A stretch of 64,000 nt of DNA from Lumnitzera littorea (lineage: Eukaryota; Streptophyta; Magnoliopsida; Myrtales; Combretaceae), in contig JAMXBB010000011.1 of the NCBI GenBank assembly GCA_024138015.1, positions 25,059,887-25,123,886 on the forward strand, in the 5' to 3' direction. A program made the position numbers and the translations under genes. The number at the start of each line of letters is the position of its first letter. The stretch's first letter is position 1. Shown piece by piece: positions 27,241 to 39,004 of the stretch. The notes below the pieces were generated by a model that saw only the letters and a list, made by a program, of their open reading frames with translations, was not told the DNA's origin and did no database searches.

Positions 27241-27670
27241 ATGATTTTTCATTAACCATCTTTTCCCATATACTATTATCTACAAAGAGAAAATAGATAA
27301 TAGGAAACATTATATTAGAAGAGATCAATGTTTTAAATAAGTTCAAACAGAAAATTAAACTTTTGATTATATAAAATATCAAGGTTTTTGTAAAGTGATT
27401 TAAAGAATTCTTTTAATATACAAGTCAGATAACGTATCAAATAACATGTCCTGTCTGAGCAGCATAACCAAAAGTTATATTCCCTATTCAAACTCATTCT
27501 AAATATTGCCTTCCAATGCAATTTTCTCATAATTAATAGGAGTATATAAAATCATACCCATCTAAGACAGCATGTTATATAATTATATTGAAGGGAATAG
27601 GTACATGCGACCAACATTCGGACCGGGAGACTTCATCCATGATTCCAATGTACGGTAAAAAGTGGTTGGT
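27241..27670. other. AT-rich non-coding stretch
   Basis: Nothing recognised in this stretch, which ends at the left boundary of the larger hAT-like candidate. Confidence 0.5.
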
Positions 27671-27710
27671 GAATAATATAGGAAATATTCTGCATAGAAG
27701 CTGTATAAAA

Positions 27711-28204
27711 GCTATAAATGAGCTAAGTTGAGTAGAGTTGATATGGAGTTATTTGAGTTCGACTTGTTTTAAATTTAGTTCTTTTTGAACTTGATTAGTA
27801 AATAAGTTGAATTCAAGTTTAAGTTTAAAAAAAAACTTGTTTATTTAAATAAATTAAGCTTGAATTCTAAAGTAAACTCATGAGCCTGCTCACTTAGATT
27901 TGTGATAGGCTCGCAAGTCTATTTATTTAAATTTATGAGTATATTACTAATATATTACATATTATTACAATATCCAAAAGTTAATATCTATATAATATTA
28001 TAAATATATAATATATAATCTAATCCTTATTCACTATTTATTAATATATTTATATATTTCTTCATTTTATATATGTAGGCTCGTGAGTGTATTCAACTTG
28101 GCTTATTCTAGGCTCGGCTCAATTTGAACTCACGACAAAATAAATTTTAAACCAATCGAGCTTTAGCTTTCAAATTCTTAGCTGGGTTCGACTCATTTAT
28201 AGCA
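27711..28204. mobile_element. hAT-type MITE (494 bp), TSD GTATAAAA
   Basis: Starts GCTATAAATGAG and ends CTCATTTATAGCA, so the first 12 bases are a perfect terminal inverted repeat with one unpaired base at the right end. It is flanked by identical 8-mers GTATAAAA (27,703-27,710 and 28,205-28,212). An 8-bp duplication is the hAT hallmark. The subterminal regions carry CGAGCT/GGCTCG words and the centre is nearly pure AT. No coding capacity, so it would have moved using a transposase supplied elsewhere. Confidence 0.8.
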
Positions 28205-28309
28205 GTATAAAAAAAATAATTTTTTTTAATGCATGTTGCAATCTAGATTTTTTACGGCCATATATTAATTGTTGGTGATTGAAAATGGACGTACCTTTAC
28301 TAAATATAT

Positions 28310-28760
28310 GCACTGGGCACTCCACATCAGTGGTGGACAATCCGCATTGGATATCGGTGAAAATTTTTTCTCCATCTTTTAAAAGTCCAAAAGGGATACT
28401 CCCAGAGATAGTACTTCGAATCATAAATGAATCGAGACAATATAACATGGAGCTTAAACTCAGTTGGAAATTTCAGAGCTTAAACATAGTTCGGGCTTAA
28501 AATTCTGGGATCGAGCTTGACATCAGTCAACACCTTTTCATAAGGTTGTTCTTATTTCTAACAAAACATCTTGTCTCCCATTAGTCGGTGTATTTCCTAT
28601 TCTTAAAGTCCAATAGTGATATTTCTAGATATAATACTTTGAGTAGTAAACGAAATGAAATAATATAACATTGAACTCAAATTTGAGTGTAGACTGAACT
28701 AGAGATTTCAAAGCTTATGCATAGCTCGAGTTTAAAATTCTAAGATTAAGCTTGACACAA
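28310..28760 (+). repeat. Diverged tandem duplication (about 230-bp unit)
   Basis: Unit 1 (about 28,310-28,530) and unit 2 (about 28,531-28,760) share, in the same order, an AAAGTCCAA block, a GATAGTACTT/GATATAATACTT block, an AATATAACATKGARCT block, a CATAGYTCGRG block and a TTAAAATTCT...AGCTTGACA block. The overlapping plus- and minus-strand open frames here follow from this repeat and are not taken as genes. Confidence 0.65.
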
Positions 28761-29041
28761 ATAAATACTTAATGAATTCGATATTCACTCAATTAAATTC
28801 CTTTCAATATAATTTATACGAAATAAATACTTTTTAATTAAAATAATATTGGTGTCCAAGTTTAACTAAAATTTACTTAATAGTTAAGTCCAATTAAACT
28901 CATAAGTCAATTGAGCTAAATATTACGAAGCTTGAATTCGACTTAATAAATTAATCGAGCTTAAACTTAACTCGATAGTTATCAATTTGAATTTGATTGG
29001 TATTTGAGTAAATTTAACTCATTTATATCCCTAAAATAATA

Positions 29042-29770
29042 GTAAGGACTTAATAAGTTTAATTCATTAGAGAAAGACAACTAAAATAGATAAAACTTAA
29101 TATTTTGGATTTTTTTTTTCTTGGCTAACTACACCTGTTCCATTACTCTGCATGAATGACCTTCGCACCGAGCTATGAGTCTCTCTTATCTCTTCCCAAT
29201 CCCTTCAAGGGTCACTTGTTTTGAGAAAATATAGGAATGGTTGTCATCATATTTTGGTTGTTTGTTTCCCATATCATATCATCAAATGTAGTCGCTATTT
29301 TCGTTGCGCTATTACCAATATTAGAGGTTATGTTAATTCAAATCTAAAGATCTACCGGCATCCGCGTTCGACAAATGAAAATCGATTAGAGTCTTGTTTT
29401 CAACGTAGGTTTTCTTGATAGATTTTTTTTTTTTTCTTGTATTTGTTGATACAAGATTTTCTTTTTTCTTTTCTTTTCTTTCTTTTTTTTCAAGCTAAAA
29501 TCCTGAGTTTCATTATATGATCAGTTAAGAAATTTTTTAAGGTTAATTTCTTCTTTCTATGTGCGTAAAAATAGTATTTGCTTTTAGGCTGGTTCTTTGG
29601 ATCCCTATGTTTTTTTTTTTTTTTTTTTTTCATTCATTCATTTATATTACCACGATTGTGAAAGTTTGTTTTAAGATGTGTTTCAATAAAGGAAATTCGT
29701 ATTTTCTTAAAAGAAAAGGGGATGAAGCCTCAGCAATATTCGATAGGAGGTTTACACTAATCTTTATATT
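29042..29770. other. AT-rich non-coding stretch with T runs
   Basis: No supported gene. Poly(T) runs occur at about 29,423-29,436 and 29,611-29,630. A 65-codon frame at 29,221-29,418 has no recognisable motif. Confidence 0.5.
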
Positions 29771-29775
29771 TTTTA

Positions 29776-31294
29776 GGGAAGGATTTGCTTTAGTCCTCAA
29801 CGTTTATCCTTTTTTTTTTTTTTTTTTAATTTGATTCCCCATTTTTTTTATCCTAGTCCTTAATGTTTTTTCATTATCTACAAACAATGACTTTTGTTGA
29901 CGCCCTTAAGATTTTCATCCATAATTTGCTACTTGGAAGTACTTAATTCATTGAAATAATTAATTTGATTAGATAAAATAATTATATATATAATTAAATA
30001 AAATAATAGAAGTAACAAAGTTCGAAAAAAGAAGAAGAAGAAGAATTTTGTTTTCAAAAGAAGAACCCAGTTACCCTGCCTTAGAGTCGTAGAATTCTCG
30101 ACCAAGAAACTTGAGTCGCCATTCAACCCACCAACTTAACCATAATGCATCATAAATTCTTTTAATAAATAATCTTAAATTTCTAATCAGCTTATAATCA
30201 AGTCATGTGACTAGATTGGGTTCTTCACCTATTTCTTTTTCTTTTTAATTTCATAGTAGGAGTGGCATGGCACCCATCACTAAGTTTAGGCAAAAGAATG
30301 ACCAAAACTACAAACTGAACTGCATCGAATTGAACAAAATTATAAATTAGGTTCGGACTTTTTTTAAGTTTCAAAAAATAACTAATTGAATCATATCATT
30401 TTCATAAGGTTCAAAAAATTATAAACCAAATTAAATCATAAGAAGTAAAAAGAAAAAAGTTACGATTCGAACAAAAATAACATAAATTTTGAATGTTTTA
30501 TATGAGGTATCTTGTTTATTTATGTAATAAGTTATAAATAAATAGATTTTATCCTAATTGAAACTGGACTAAAATATATTAATTTAACCTCATTGTGTCA
30601 TCATCATGACACTAAGGATCTTAAACCACCTAATACAAAGTCTCGATATTGTAAAAGCATATAAGTTTTAGAGGAAAAGAATAAATACTATGAAGGTTCA
30701 AAGTTTGAGTATTTTTCATAAATATTATAAAATTCTTGGTTTGAATCGCAAATCAAACCATCCTTTTAGGTTTAGAAAATCATGAACTGAATTATAAGGT
30801 TTGATTCAGACTAAAAAAAGAACCAAATCATAATATTAGTTTCGGTTTGATTCGAGTAGATTCGAAGGGGTGAACCATATAAAATTGTACTACTCCTACC
30901 CTTTCCCACCACTCTCTTAAGATAGTGGATTCAATGACTTACTTTTATAGGTGGATTGCTACCCATTAGTTTGCTGGTCTTAAATCTAGTCACTTCAAGT
31001 TGGAGCATGGTTGGGTTCTTTTTTCTTCTTTTCAAATTTTTTTCATTTTTTTTAATTTTCAAACTTTTTATTACTCTATAGTTTAATTTAATTAATATAT
31101 ACTTAGTTATTTTATATTTTTAAATTAATTATTTTGACGAATCAAGTACTTCCACATATTAATTATAGATTAAAAAACTCTATGACACTAATAAAAGTTC
31201 TAATTTGTAAATATTAAAAAATTTAGAGGATTCAAATTAAAAAAAAAAAATAGAACTTAGATGTAAAAAAGGGCAATTAAAAATGTATTTTTTC
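29776..31294. mobile_element. Second foldback (long inverted repeat) element
   Basis: The left arm (29,776 to about 30,090) aligns with the reverse complement of about 31,000-31,294. Shared blocks run in order: a T run followed by TTTGATTCC/TTTGAATCC, a TACAAA...AACTTTTATT block, a GGAAGTACTTRATTC block, an AAAATAATTAATTT block and an AAGAACCCA block. The arms also resemble those of the 19.7-24.3 kb element, so the two belong to one family. Target duplications were not clear. The central part (30.2-30.9 kb) is AT-rich with no coding capacity. Confidence 0.55.
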
Positions 31295-31453
31295 ATTATA
31301 ATTTTTAAGGAATAATGAAAATCAAATCTAGTTTATTTTAAATTTATTCTAACCACCATTCACGCTTGTATTCATCTATAAGAAGGTATGTCACATCTCG
31401 AAAGATACCCTATTCATGATAGGTCACCATGTATTACATGAAGACCAAGGACT

Positions 31454-34400
31454 TGCTTCATTACCTTTCATTGGTCTTTACTCAAAAAACCAGGTTCCTA
31501 TGTCTCCAGACCATCCTCTTAATCGTATTAAATCAATTGGAGATCGGACATACGAGTATTAACATAAGTTTTTCATAAGCTTAGTCAAGAGAAAACATAG
31601 TACATTGTGAGTCTAATATTTATAGAGAACTTCGGTTACTGAATACTCAAAATCCTTCATAATATTAGCTATTAAAAGAATAAGTAGTAAATACAATTAT
31701 CCAAAATCGAAAGTCTTATAACAAAAGTCTATACAAAAAGGAATATGGCTCTCTCTACACTAAAAAAAAAAAAAAGAATATCCTTCCTAAAGACTTCCAA
31801 TTGCTTAGCAACCTACCTCAAGCATACCCCTACTTGGGATAGCAAAAATATCTTGTATTTGCAACAAAAATTTATAAGGGAGTAAGCCAATTGTTTAATG
31901 AGAATTCTTAACCATGCTAAGAAAATAAGTTGTCAACTAAGTTTAACAGACATATAAATGCATGAGAACCAAGAATGCCAACAAATACATGTAATTACCT
32001 AGGTGCTACATGCAACTCAGATTTGTAGCCTTTGAAGTTGGAGTTAGAGAACTTCAGTTCAACATATTTGGATACTATACGTAAACTTATCCATAAGGAC
32101 TTTATGTTCTTACGTGTATGAAAATAGTTATTGATTTATGAAAATTTTAAGTCCAGGTATAATGTGTAAGTGGAGCTAAACAGTCTCCATCTACCCTTAA
32201 ACAAAGGTCTTTAAACAAGATCCTTAGTACACGGTTAACATCTCCAGTGCATATTAAGCCCATGATTAGGATAAGGCCATGTAGTACCAGTGCATTGTAT
32301 AATAACCCATTTCAAATAAAATAACAACCCTTGCAAGACCTTTTCATTACCTTCGTATAATGTGTTGATCGGCTTAGTATATGCATATGTCATGAGTATG
32401 CATGTGCCAGTTTCTATCATTATTGGCTTGAATATCGTTAAAGTCATTTTAGGCAAGCAACCAGTGATTACAAACAATCTACAAGCTAGCTAAATGCATA
32501 AACAAAATGTTATGTAGTATATTGTTATATACTTTATTTTTCATTTGCACATAGTATGAGGCAACATCACGCATAGGCATCATCTCAATCTCCCTACACA
32601 TCAACCATTTAACTTATGAATTTAGTGCTACTAACTACACACAAAAGAAAGCACAGAATCATAGGACACTTACTCAACTACGATAGGTCTTGAATCTTAA
32701 TAGTTCGTAGGCAAATCGTAATCTTAGTCGAGGTCACTTGGTCAAAAGAGTTTTTCAATATAATTATTCAAGTGCAACAAGGAAGAGGAAAAGATTCGTT
32801 AATTTTAATAATTGCATTTAGGCTCTACTATACTTTTATACTCCTAACTTCATTCATGTTTAGTATAGTTCTTAACTTGGTTTCACTTCATCAAGAGTGA
32901 TTACATTTATTTAGGTATTGGTGAACTTTTACTTGGAGTCTTTTTTGTTTTCACTTTTGGAATTTGAAATTTCGGCTTGGATTAATTGGCTTAAAAGACT
33001 TGCCTACTCTATAAGAGAAAAACTACAAAGATCCTAAAGTGAAGGAAGTTTGGATAACAAAAGAGGATAGAAGGATTTGGGATTTAAGAGATGTGGTTGT
33101 TCTAGAATTCTCTTGGATGATTATATGACAACTGTCAAGAGTGAGATGGTGGTTAATAATCCTAAGGTTGTGCATGCGAAAACGACTCTCCTATTCGATC
33201 AAGAGGACAACTGGGTGAAGTCTCACAAGTTTACCACAACAAATAGCAATGGAATTGAGAGTGTAGCTATTAGACTTTAAGCAAACAGAGGGGTGATTCA
33301 GTTGCAACACATATCCCACTATAGCTACCTTCGGGCAACAACAAAGTATACTATATATAATGAGCAGAATGGTAGGAAACAACTAAGCCTCAACAGAGGA
33401 AAAACACGACACAATCTATTAGTAGTCAACTTGCTCCGACAAGTTGCAACAGGACAACAACATATATAACTTGAGCTTCATAAAGATACGACATAAACTC
33501 AACACAAAGGCTTAACTCTTAAAGTGGCGCATCTGAGCAGCAGCGTGAGAGGCTCACTTTACTAAGGATCAACAGAACACATATGTACTACAGTGACTAC
33601 TGCATTTTGCAAGGCTACGTCGTGATTAGCACGGAAATAGGAATTTTAATATACTACCACATGTAATAGGGATAATACTATACTTAACGCTAGAATACTT
33701 GGTTAAAATAACAGCAGCAAGACTTAGACTCTGCAGAACGCGGCATGAACACCAACAACCAAACTTAGTTCTCTAAGACCTGACAAAACAACACCGACAC
33801 AATTCATACATGTTGAGACAAAACAGGTATAGCATTAAAGTATCAATATAATGGTGTTATATTAAGCTATTTAAACATTACGGTTGGACTCGATTTCAAA
33901 AGTAAGCTTTGTTCTATTGCAATAGTTACGAATATTATGATCAACAACTTAGGGAGTGAGCTACGGTGTTGAATAGTGTAGTAGCTTACCCACGAGAGAA
34001 GCTTAGATAGTCGTGCTTGATTTCCATGAAAGAGCTGCGACACCCCTATTGACCTTCTTAACATTGTCAACCATTTACACTTTCTGTAAGGGGGATTGTT
34101 ACTAGCCAACGTAAATGATAAGGAGGATTCGGTAGTGTTCTTTACCTGCTAACTATTTTAGGGAAGATAATAATGGAGGAGTGTTATTAGTGACCTTATG
34201 GAGTTAAAGACAAAGTGCTCTTTTGAGGACCATCCTAAGTTTCTGAAATAGGAAAAACAAATGGATGGATTGTAATGGGAAAAAGCACGGTTGTGAATCT
34301 ATGAAGGAGGACTTCCTATATCTAGAGTGCAGTATTTCCCATGCTCTTAGTTGACATGAGTGTGTCACATCTAGTTGAGAAAAGGACAGTTTCACTTGGC

Positions 34401-34937
34401 TTGTCTTACTGTAGGAGAATTTAAATTGATAAGGGTAAGGTATTCCTCCTTTAGGGTAATTGACAATACTTCTAAGTGAACTAAAGAAAGAAGTGATCAT
34501 TTAGGGGCAATATCTAGGCTACGAAGAATCTTAACTGTACATGAATTGATAAGCTTAGGCACATATAGAAAAGAGAATAATTTGCTCCCACTCAAAGACA
34601 ACTTATTAGAGTAAGTGTTTACTCCTAAGGGACTGACATGAGTAAATATAGGCATTCTTTAAGAAGTATGCCATGGTGGAACTATATTTATATATATTTA
34701 CGAACATATTTATATGAAAAAAATATATAGGAAACTTTAGGATGTGGAACTACAATTTACAAGTATGTATGAGCTTTATAAATAGTATTTTCTTGGTTCA
34801 AATATTTTTTTAAATATTACGGTTCCTTAGTCTTCTGAAATAATTTATTGATTGTGTTATTTGCCGGCTCAAAGTGATGTTGAAGATGATTGGGCTCTTA
34901 GTTCATCTTAAACCATTAAAATTTCTTAGGTCTTACA
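31454..34937 (-). repeat. 3' LTR of the gypsy element (3,484 bp)
   Basis: Direct repeat of 43,180-46,616, colinear from end to end. On the plus strand it runs TGCTTC...CTTACA, giving the canonical TG...CA ends. It is bordered on the right by the pyrimidine-rich complement of the polypurine tract. Hand comparison of 60 bases at each end gave 13 differences (31,501-31,560) and 6 (34,861-34,920), all 19 transitions. A 67-codon frame at 33,077-33,280 and antisense frames here have decayed counterparts in the other LTR and are not treated as genes. Confidence 0.9.
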
Positions 34938-34950
34938 TCTTCCCCTCCTT
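34938..34950 (-). other. Polypurine tract of the gypsy element
   Basis: TCTTCCCCTCCTT on the plus strand, so AAGGAGGGGAAGA on the element's coding strand, directly abutting the 3' LTR. This is the plus-strand DNA priming site of LTR retrotransposons, in the expected position. Confidence 0.9.
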
Positions 34951-35286
34951 CAAAATAAGTTTTATCCCCAAAATGTGAGAGCATACCTAGTTTGGTAAAT
35001 AAGTGAGGATCTTTTCGCTACACTTCCTCCTTTGCTTCCTAAGTTACTCCCTCACTCTTATGATTTTTCCATAATACCTTTACATACCATAACTCCTTAT
35101 TTCTCAACTTTTATACCTTACGGTCAGTATTCTTTATCGAATGTTCTTCATAAGTCAAATTCTCCTTTAACTATACTAGCTCTAACTCAACTATTCAATT
35201 GAGATTGGGTATATGCTTCCTTAAAACCAATACGTGAAACACATTGTAGATTTTTGACAAATTTGGAGGCAAGGCAAATCGATAAG
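34951..35286 (-). pseudogene. Gypsy pol C-terminus: integrase tail, chromodomain-like
   Basis: Last part of the polyprotein, separated from the integrase core by the nested solo LTR. Readable pieces from the N-terminal side are AYRFALPPNLSKIYNVFHV, LRKHIPN, LTYEEHSIK and VKVLWKNHKSEG, followed by a DPHLF-like end just before the polypurine tract. In intact gypsy elements this region follows the GPF(K/E)IL segment and includes the VLWRNH...EEATWE stretch of the C-terminal chromodomain-like domain, which helps place integration in chromatin. At least three in-frame stops are present, and the conserved EATWE block is broken by one of them. A dead remnant. Confidence 0.85.
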
Positions 35287-35291
35287 CCAAG

Positions 35292-37700
35292 TGTAATGCC
35301 TCATAACTGGAGGGCACTATAATCTATTGCGTATTCCCATCCATCAGGAACACGTTAAGGCTCTAAGACCAAATACATTCTTTAAGATAACTTATATCAA
35401 CTCCTTATGAGTTGTACAAAACGACAATTCTCCAGATACGACAATTGGAGTGACTTACAGGCGAGTCACTTTAGCCTAAACATACCAAATAACTAGACTT
35501 TAATCTTTTACAACATACTGGGCTAGCCGCTTCTTAATCCCGACTTGAGGATAGCAAATCCCACACTTGTCACAAACTTAATGAATCAACCTGTAGCTAT
35601 AAAAATAGAAGAGTGAGCCGAAGCCTGATACGAGTGCACAAATACACACGAATGTTAAGCCCAAAACATATACATGCATATAATTCAACTGTAATAACAT
35701 ATAAACAAACAACAGTTTAGTTATCTTTAATTTAGGCCAACAATCATCAAAGGGTACTCATAACCTCGCTACATATTATCCGTGTCCACATATATAGATA
35801 GATATAATATAAATGTTCCTTTAAGTCCTTTACGCCTAAAGACAAAAAACCTAGTATTTTAACTGCGTCATCTCATATATAAGTCTATTAGATAATCCTT
35901 ACATATGATCAGTGGGTTGCTCCTCTAGGGATCTACCATTGCAGACCCTTAGAGTGAGTAGGTCAAGAAAAATCAGTAAACCATTCATTTAGGTTGAGTA
36001 TAGATTAGTCTGTTTAGATTTTGTCTAACCTAACAAGTACAATTAGACAAACAAGCACCACGTACCTAAGATAGCTTCTCGACAGTTAACTGAAAATCCA
36101 CAACTTTTAAGTCTCATGCCAAATGGTCCTAACCACCCATGCAAGGAGAGACTCGATATCTAGCATGAATCTATTAAGTTGATAAAATAATTTTTATAGC
36201 ATTATTAGTGTGATAATAATTTGTGAAATTGACTTAAATAAAATAGGAAAATCGATCATCTATTATTCTATCTCAAAATGTATTAGTCCAGTCCCTATTC
36301 GTGAAACTATTGCTAGAAGTATTAGTTTCTTGAATCATTGAAACTTGTAATAATAAAAGCCATAAAAAATTAAGTGAAGTTCTTATTAAATAAGTTAAAA
36401 AAATCATTGAGCATGACAGAATAAGACAATAAGTCATAGAAATTGAAAATCAGAAATAAAATAAAAATAGGAACCAACCTTCCCTTTCCACTTACGATGA
36501 CAATAGATTCTCTTTATTACCTAAAGGAAATTGGAATCTTAACAAATAGCAAAAATCAATGGGTTATTGAGTGTACAGAATATACGTAATACATTATGGA
36601 AAATTTTGTTACCACCAAATATATAATACTTAGAATATTAGTAAAATAGTAATTTGTCATCAATAATCATATAACAAATTTCCATAAACAATAAAATACA
36701 ATAATACATTATAAAGGATTAACAACAAAATTGAGCACCAAGATAAGATCATTGAGGAGCAAAAAGAAAAAAAAAATGCTGAGTTGAATCACTTGATCGA
36801 AGGTCAGAAAGGAGAATGGAAACCAGAGAGCAAGTCCGTCGGAGTTTGACCAGAAAATATAAAACGAAGATGGAAGGATAATTAAAACAAAGTGTTAGCA
36901 AAGTCACCAAAACAAGGTGAAGGAAGTAAGGTGAAAATGGACAGAGTCAACTTAGTGAACTCACCAATGAAGTTCAGGGTAGAGCAAGCAAACCGAGTCT
37001 ACACAATGAAATTTTCAAGCGATGCATTGGAAAATAAGATATCGAAGATTGGAGAGAAGAAGCGGAGTGGAAAACATCCGTACGTGAATAACATTCATAG
37101 AATAAGGAATGCAATGGCTAAACTTAACGATGCTTGTTAACCGGAAATCCGTAGCAGTGAAAGATATATTAACAGAACTTACAACTTGACCGAGTCACCA
37201 CCAATGTTGGAGAAGAGGACCGAAATTGATCGTTGGATAATGGAATGCTATGGTTACCAAAGATGGAGAAAGAGAAGCAACTTGTCAACGATAATGGAGC
37301 TTAGAGTTTGGAGAAAATATTCAATGTTGTTTTCACCGAAGAAGTAATTGGAAAAGAATATAACGGTAGCCAACAATGAAAGAGAAAGTGAGAAAAGAAG
37401 CTAAGACAAGAGCTAAGGGAAAAAGAAAGGAAGATTACGGCGGGGAAATTAGTGTAATGTCTAGGGTAGGGTTTACAATATTCTAGTGTATTCTAGAATT
37501 TAGGATGGCAAGTATAAAAAAATTAGAGGAAAAAATATTTAATAAAAATAAAATAATAAAGAATATTAGGAAAATATGATAAGGATTAAAATATAGAAAG
37601 ATATAGTGTAATAATAAAAATATATACTTTATGCATAAAATAAAATTTTCCCATTTATGATCACTTAATATAAGGGTTAATGAAAAATATATATTTAATG

Positions 37701-37736
<36 letters not shown>

Positions 37737-37906
37737 CAAAACCTTAATTTAGACATCTATTCTATAAGATAAAATTTAAATAAGCCTAAAATTACTTAAA
37801 GTTTTACAAATTGAAAACATTCCCTTATTAAGATGTGTTTTATGTCAACATGACTTAAATAAGTTTTATTACTTAATTATTATTTTTAGTTTGACTAAGT
37901 GTTTCA
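35292..37906 (+). mobile_element. Solo LTR (2,615 bp) nested in pol, TSD CCAAG
   Basis: Begins TGTAATGCCTC and ends GTGTTTCA, with an identical 5-bp duplication CCAAG at 35,287-35,291 and 37,907-37,911. The host reading frame on the minus strand is open on both sides and continues in phase if the insert and one CCAAG are removed, which confirms the boundaries independently. It contains no gag or pol and no second copy of its own start. It is therefore read as a solo LTR; a non-autonomous insert with TG...CA ends is the alternative. The start resembles that of the 20-kb LTR (TGTAAYGCCTC), but the bodies are not obviously the same family. Orientation is inferred from that start. An 82-codon frame at 36,892-37,140 inside it has no recognisable motif. 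Confidence 0.88.
37704..37732. repeat. AT microsatellite in the nested LTR
   Basis: Uninterrupted (AT)n of about 14 units. Confidence 0.95.
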
Positions 37907-37911
37907 CCAAG

Positions 37912-38970
37912 TTGCCGACTTCACTCAATACTTTAAACAATCCTATGTAGGCTTAACTTTTCTTTGGTTCGAACTTGGTGTATGCTTTTACTAGGACTCA
38001 CCTTCAAGTACATATGATCCCTAACTTAAATCTCTAACTCTCTTCTCTTTAGATTTGCCTAACCCTTTTGTTGGTCCTAAGCCTCTTTCATCTTTTGCTT
38101 GATGATACTCACCTTATTAGTCACTTCTTATACTAGGTTTGGTCACAACACCACCTTTTCTACAAAATCCCAAAACAATGGTGATTGGCATTTCTACCCA
38201 TACGGGGGCTTCATAGGGCAATGTTTGAATTGTAGAGTGGTAACTATTGTTATAAGCGAATTCAACAAGTAGTTAATGAGTGTCTCAACTTCCTTTAAAC
38301 TCAAGGGCACAAGCTTGAAGCATATCTTTTAGAGTCTAAATAGTCGTTTTTGATTCACCATTGGTTTGGGGATGATACGCAGTATTGAACCGTAACTTAG
38401 TCCCCAAAACTTGTTAGAGTCTTATCTAAAATTTAGACACAAATCTGGGGTCACTATTTGGAACAATGCTTAAGGGCTCTTCGTGAAGCCTCACTATTTC
38501 TTTTATATAGAGACAGGCTAACCTCTCCAATGAATGTATCATATTAATGGGAATAAAGTGCGCTGACTTAGTAAGATGGTCTACAATTACCCATATTGCA
38601 TCAAAACTTGTCGCCGTTCTTGGTAACCTTGAAACAAAATCCATATTGACCTCATCCCACTTCTATTCGGGAACTTCAAGCGGTTGTAACTTCGTTCTAG
38701 GTCGTTGATGTTCTGCCTTCAATCTTTGGCATGTGTCACATTTTAATATATAATTACTAATGTCTTACTTCATGCCATTCCATTAAAAACTTTTCTTTAA
38801 ATCTTGTTACATCTTGATCCCTCTTAGGTGTATAGAATACCCGGAATAGCGAGCTTCCTTTAAGATTTCCTTCTGGAGCTTAGGATCATTTGGTACACAC
38901 AATCTTTCATTCATATGGAGGGTCCCTCTCTCATCGATCTTAAAATCTGTATACTTTCCCCTAGTTAGCC
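37912..38970 (-). pseudogene. Gypsy integrase (zinc-binding and catalytic core), decayed
   Basis: Integrase joins the element's cDNA to host DNA in the nucleus. In order, readable parts are: the H2C2 zinc-binding region (RGTLHMNERLCVP, HLRGIKM, then CDTCQRLKAEHQRP near 38,700-38,740), the core start MDFVSRLPRTATSFDAIWVI (38,585-38,644) followed by TKSAHF, then EIVRLHE and DPRFVSKF. After these come EFAYNNSYHSTIQTLPYEAP (about 38,200-38,265) and LFKVLSEVGNL just before the nested LTR. Of the D-D-E catalytic triad the first Asp (MDF) and the Glu (EFAY) remain, but the second site, SDRD in relatives, reads PNSD, so that Asp is replaced by Asn. Several stops and frame changes. The first 219 bases, 38,426-38,644, stay open. 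Confidence 0.9.
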
Positions 38971-39004
38971 CTTCCCATACTTGCATTGAGGCAGGGTTGC
39001 CCTC

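Larger units (their letters stand above)
27679..29033. mobile_element. Candidate larger hAT-like element enclosing a MITE
   Basis: The left end reads TAGGAAATAT and the right end, on the minus strand, TAGGGATATAAATGAG; eight of the first ten bases agree. Flanking 8-mers are GAATAATA (27,671-27,678) and AAATAATA (29,034-29,041), seven of eight matching. TAGGG-type ends and an 8-bp duplication fit hAT. The interior has many TCGAGCTT/GAGCTCAA words, contains the smaller MITE 27,711-28,204 and a tandem duplication, and has no transposase. The flanks are AT-rich, so the duplication could be chance. Confidence 0.4.

Noticed and set aside
28197..28500. Opposing open frames of 83 and 73 codons
   Set aside because: They fall in a diverged tandem repeat within a hAT-like region; the second unit has not kept the frames and no domain is recognisable.
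31441..31453. Target site duplication for the gypsy element
   Set aside because: AGGAC on the left and AGGCA on the right are similar, but would need an indel or shifted boundary; not claimed.
33077..33382. Open frames on both strands within the 3' LTR, with a relative at 44,917-45,108
   Set aside because: Both copies lie at the same position of the two LTRs, so the similarity comes from LTR duplication and not from selection on a protein.
36892..37140. Open frame of 82 codons inside the nested solo LTR
   Set aside because: Lys- and Asn-rich, no motif, and LTRs of this kind normally encode nothing.
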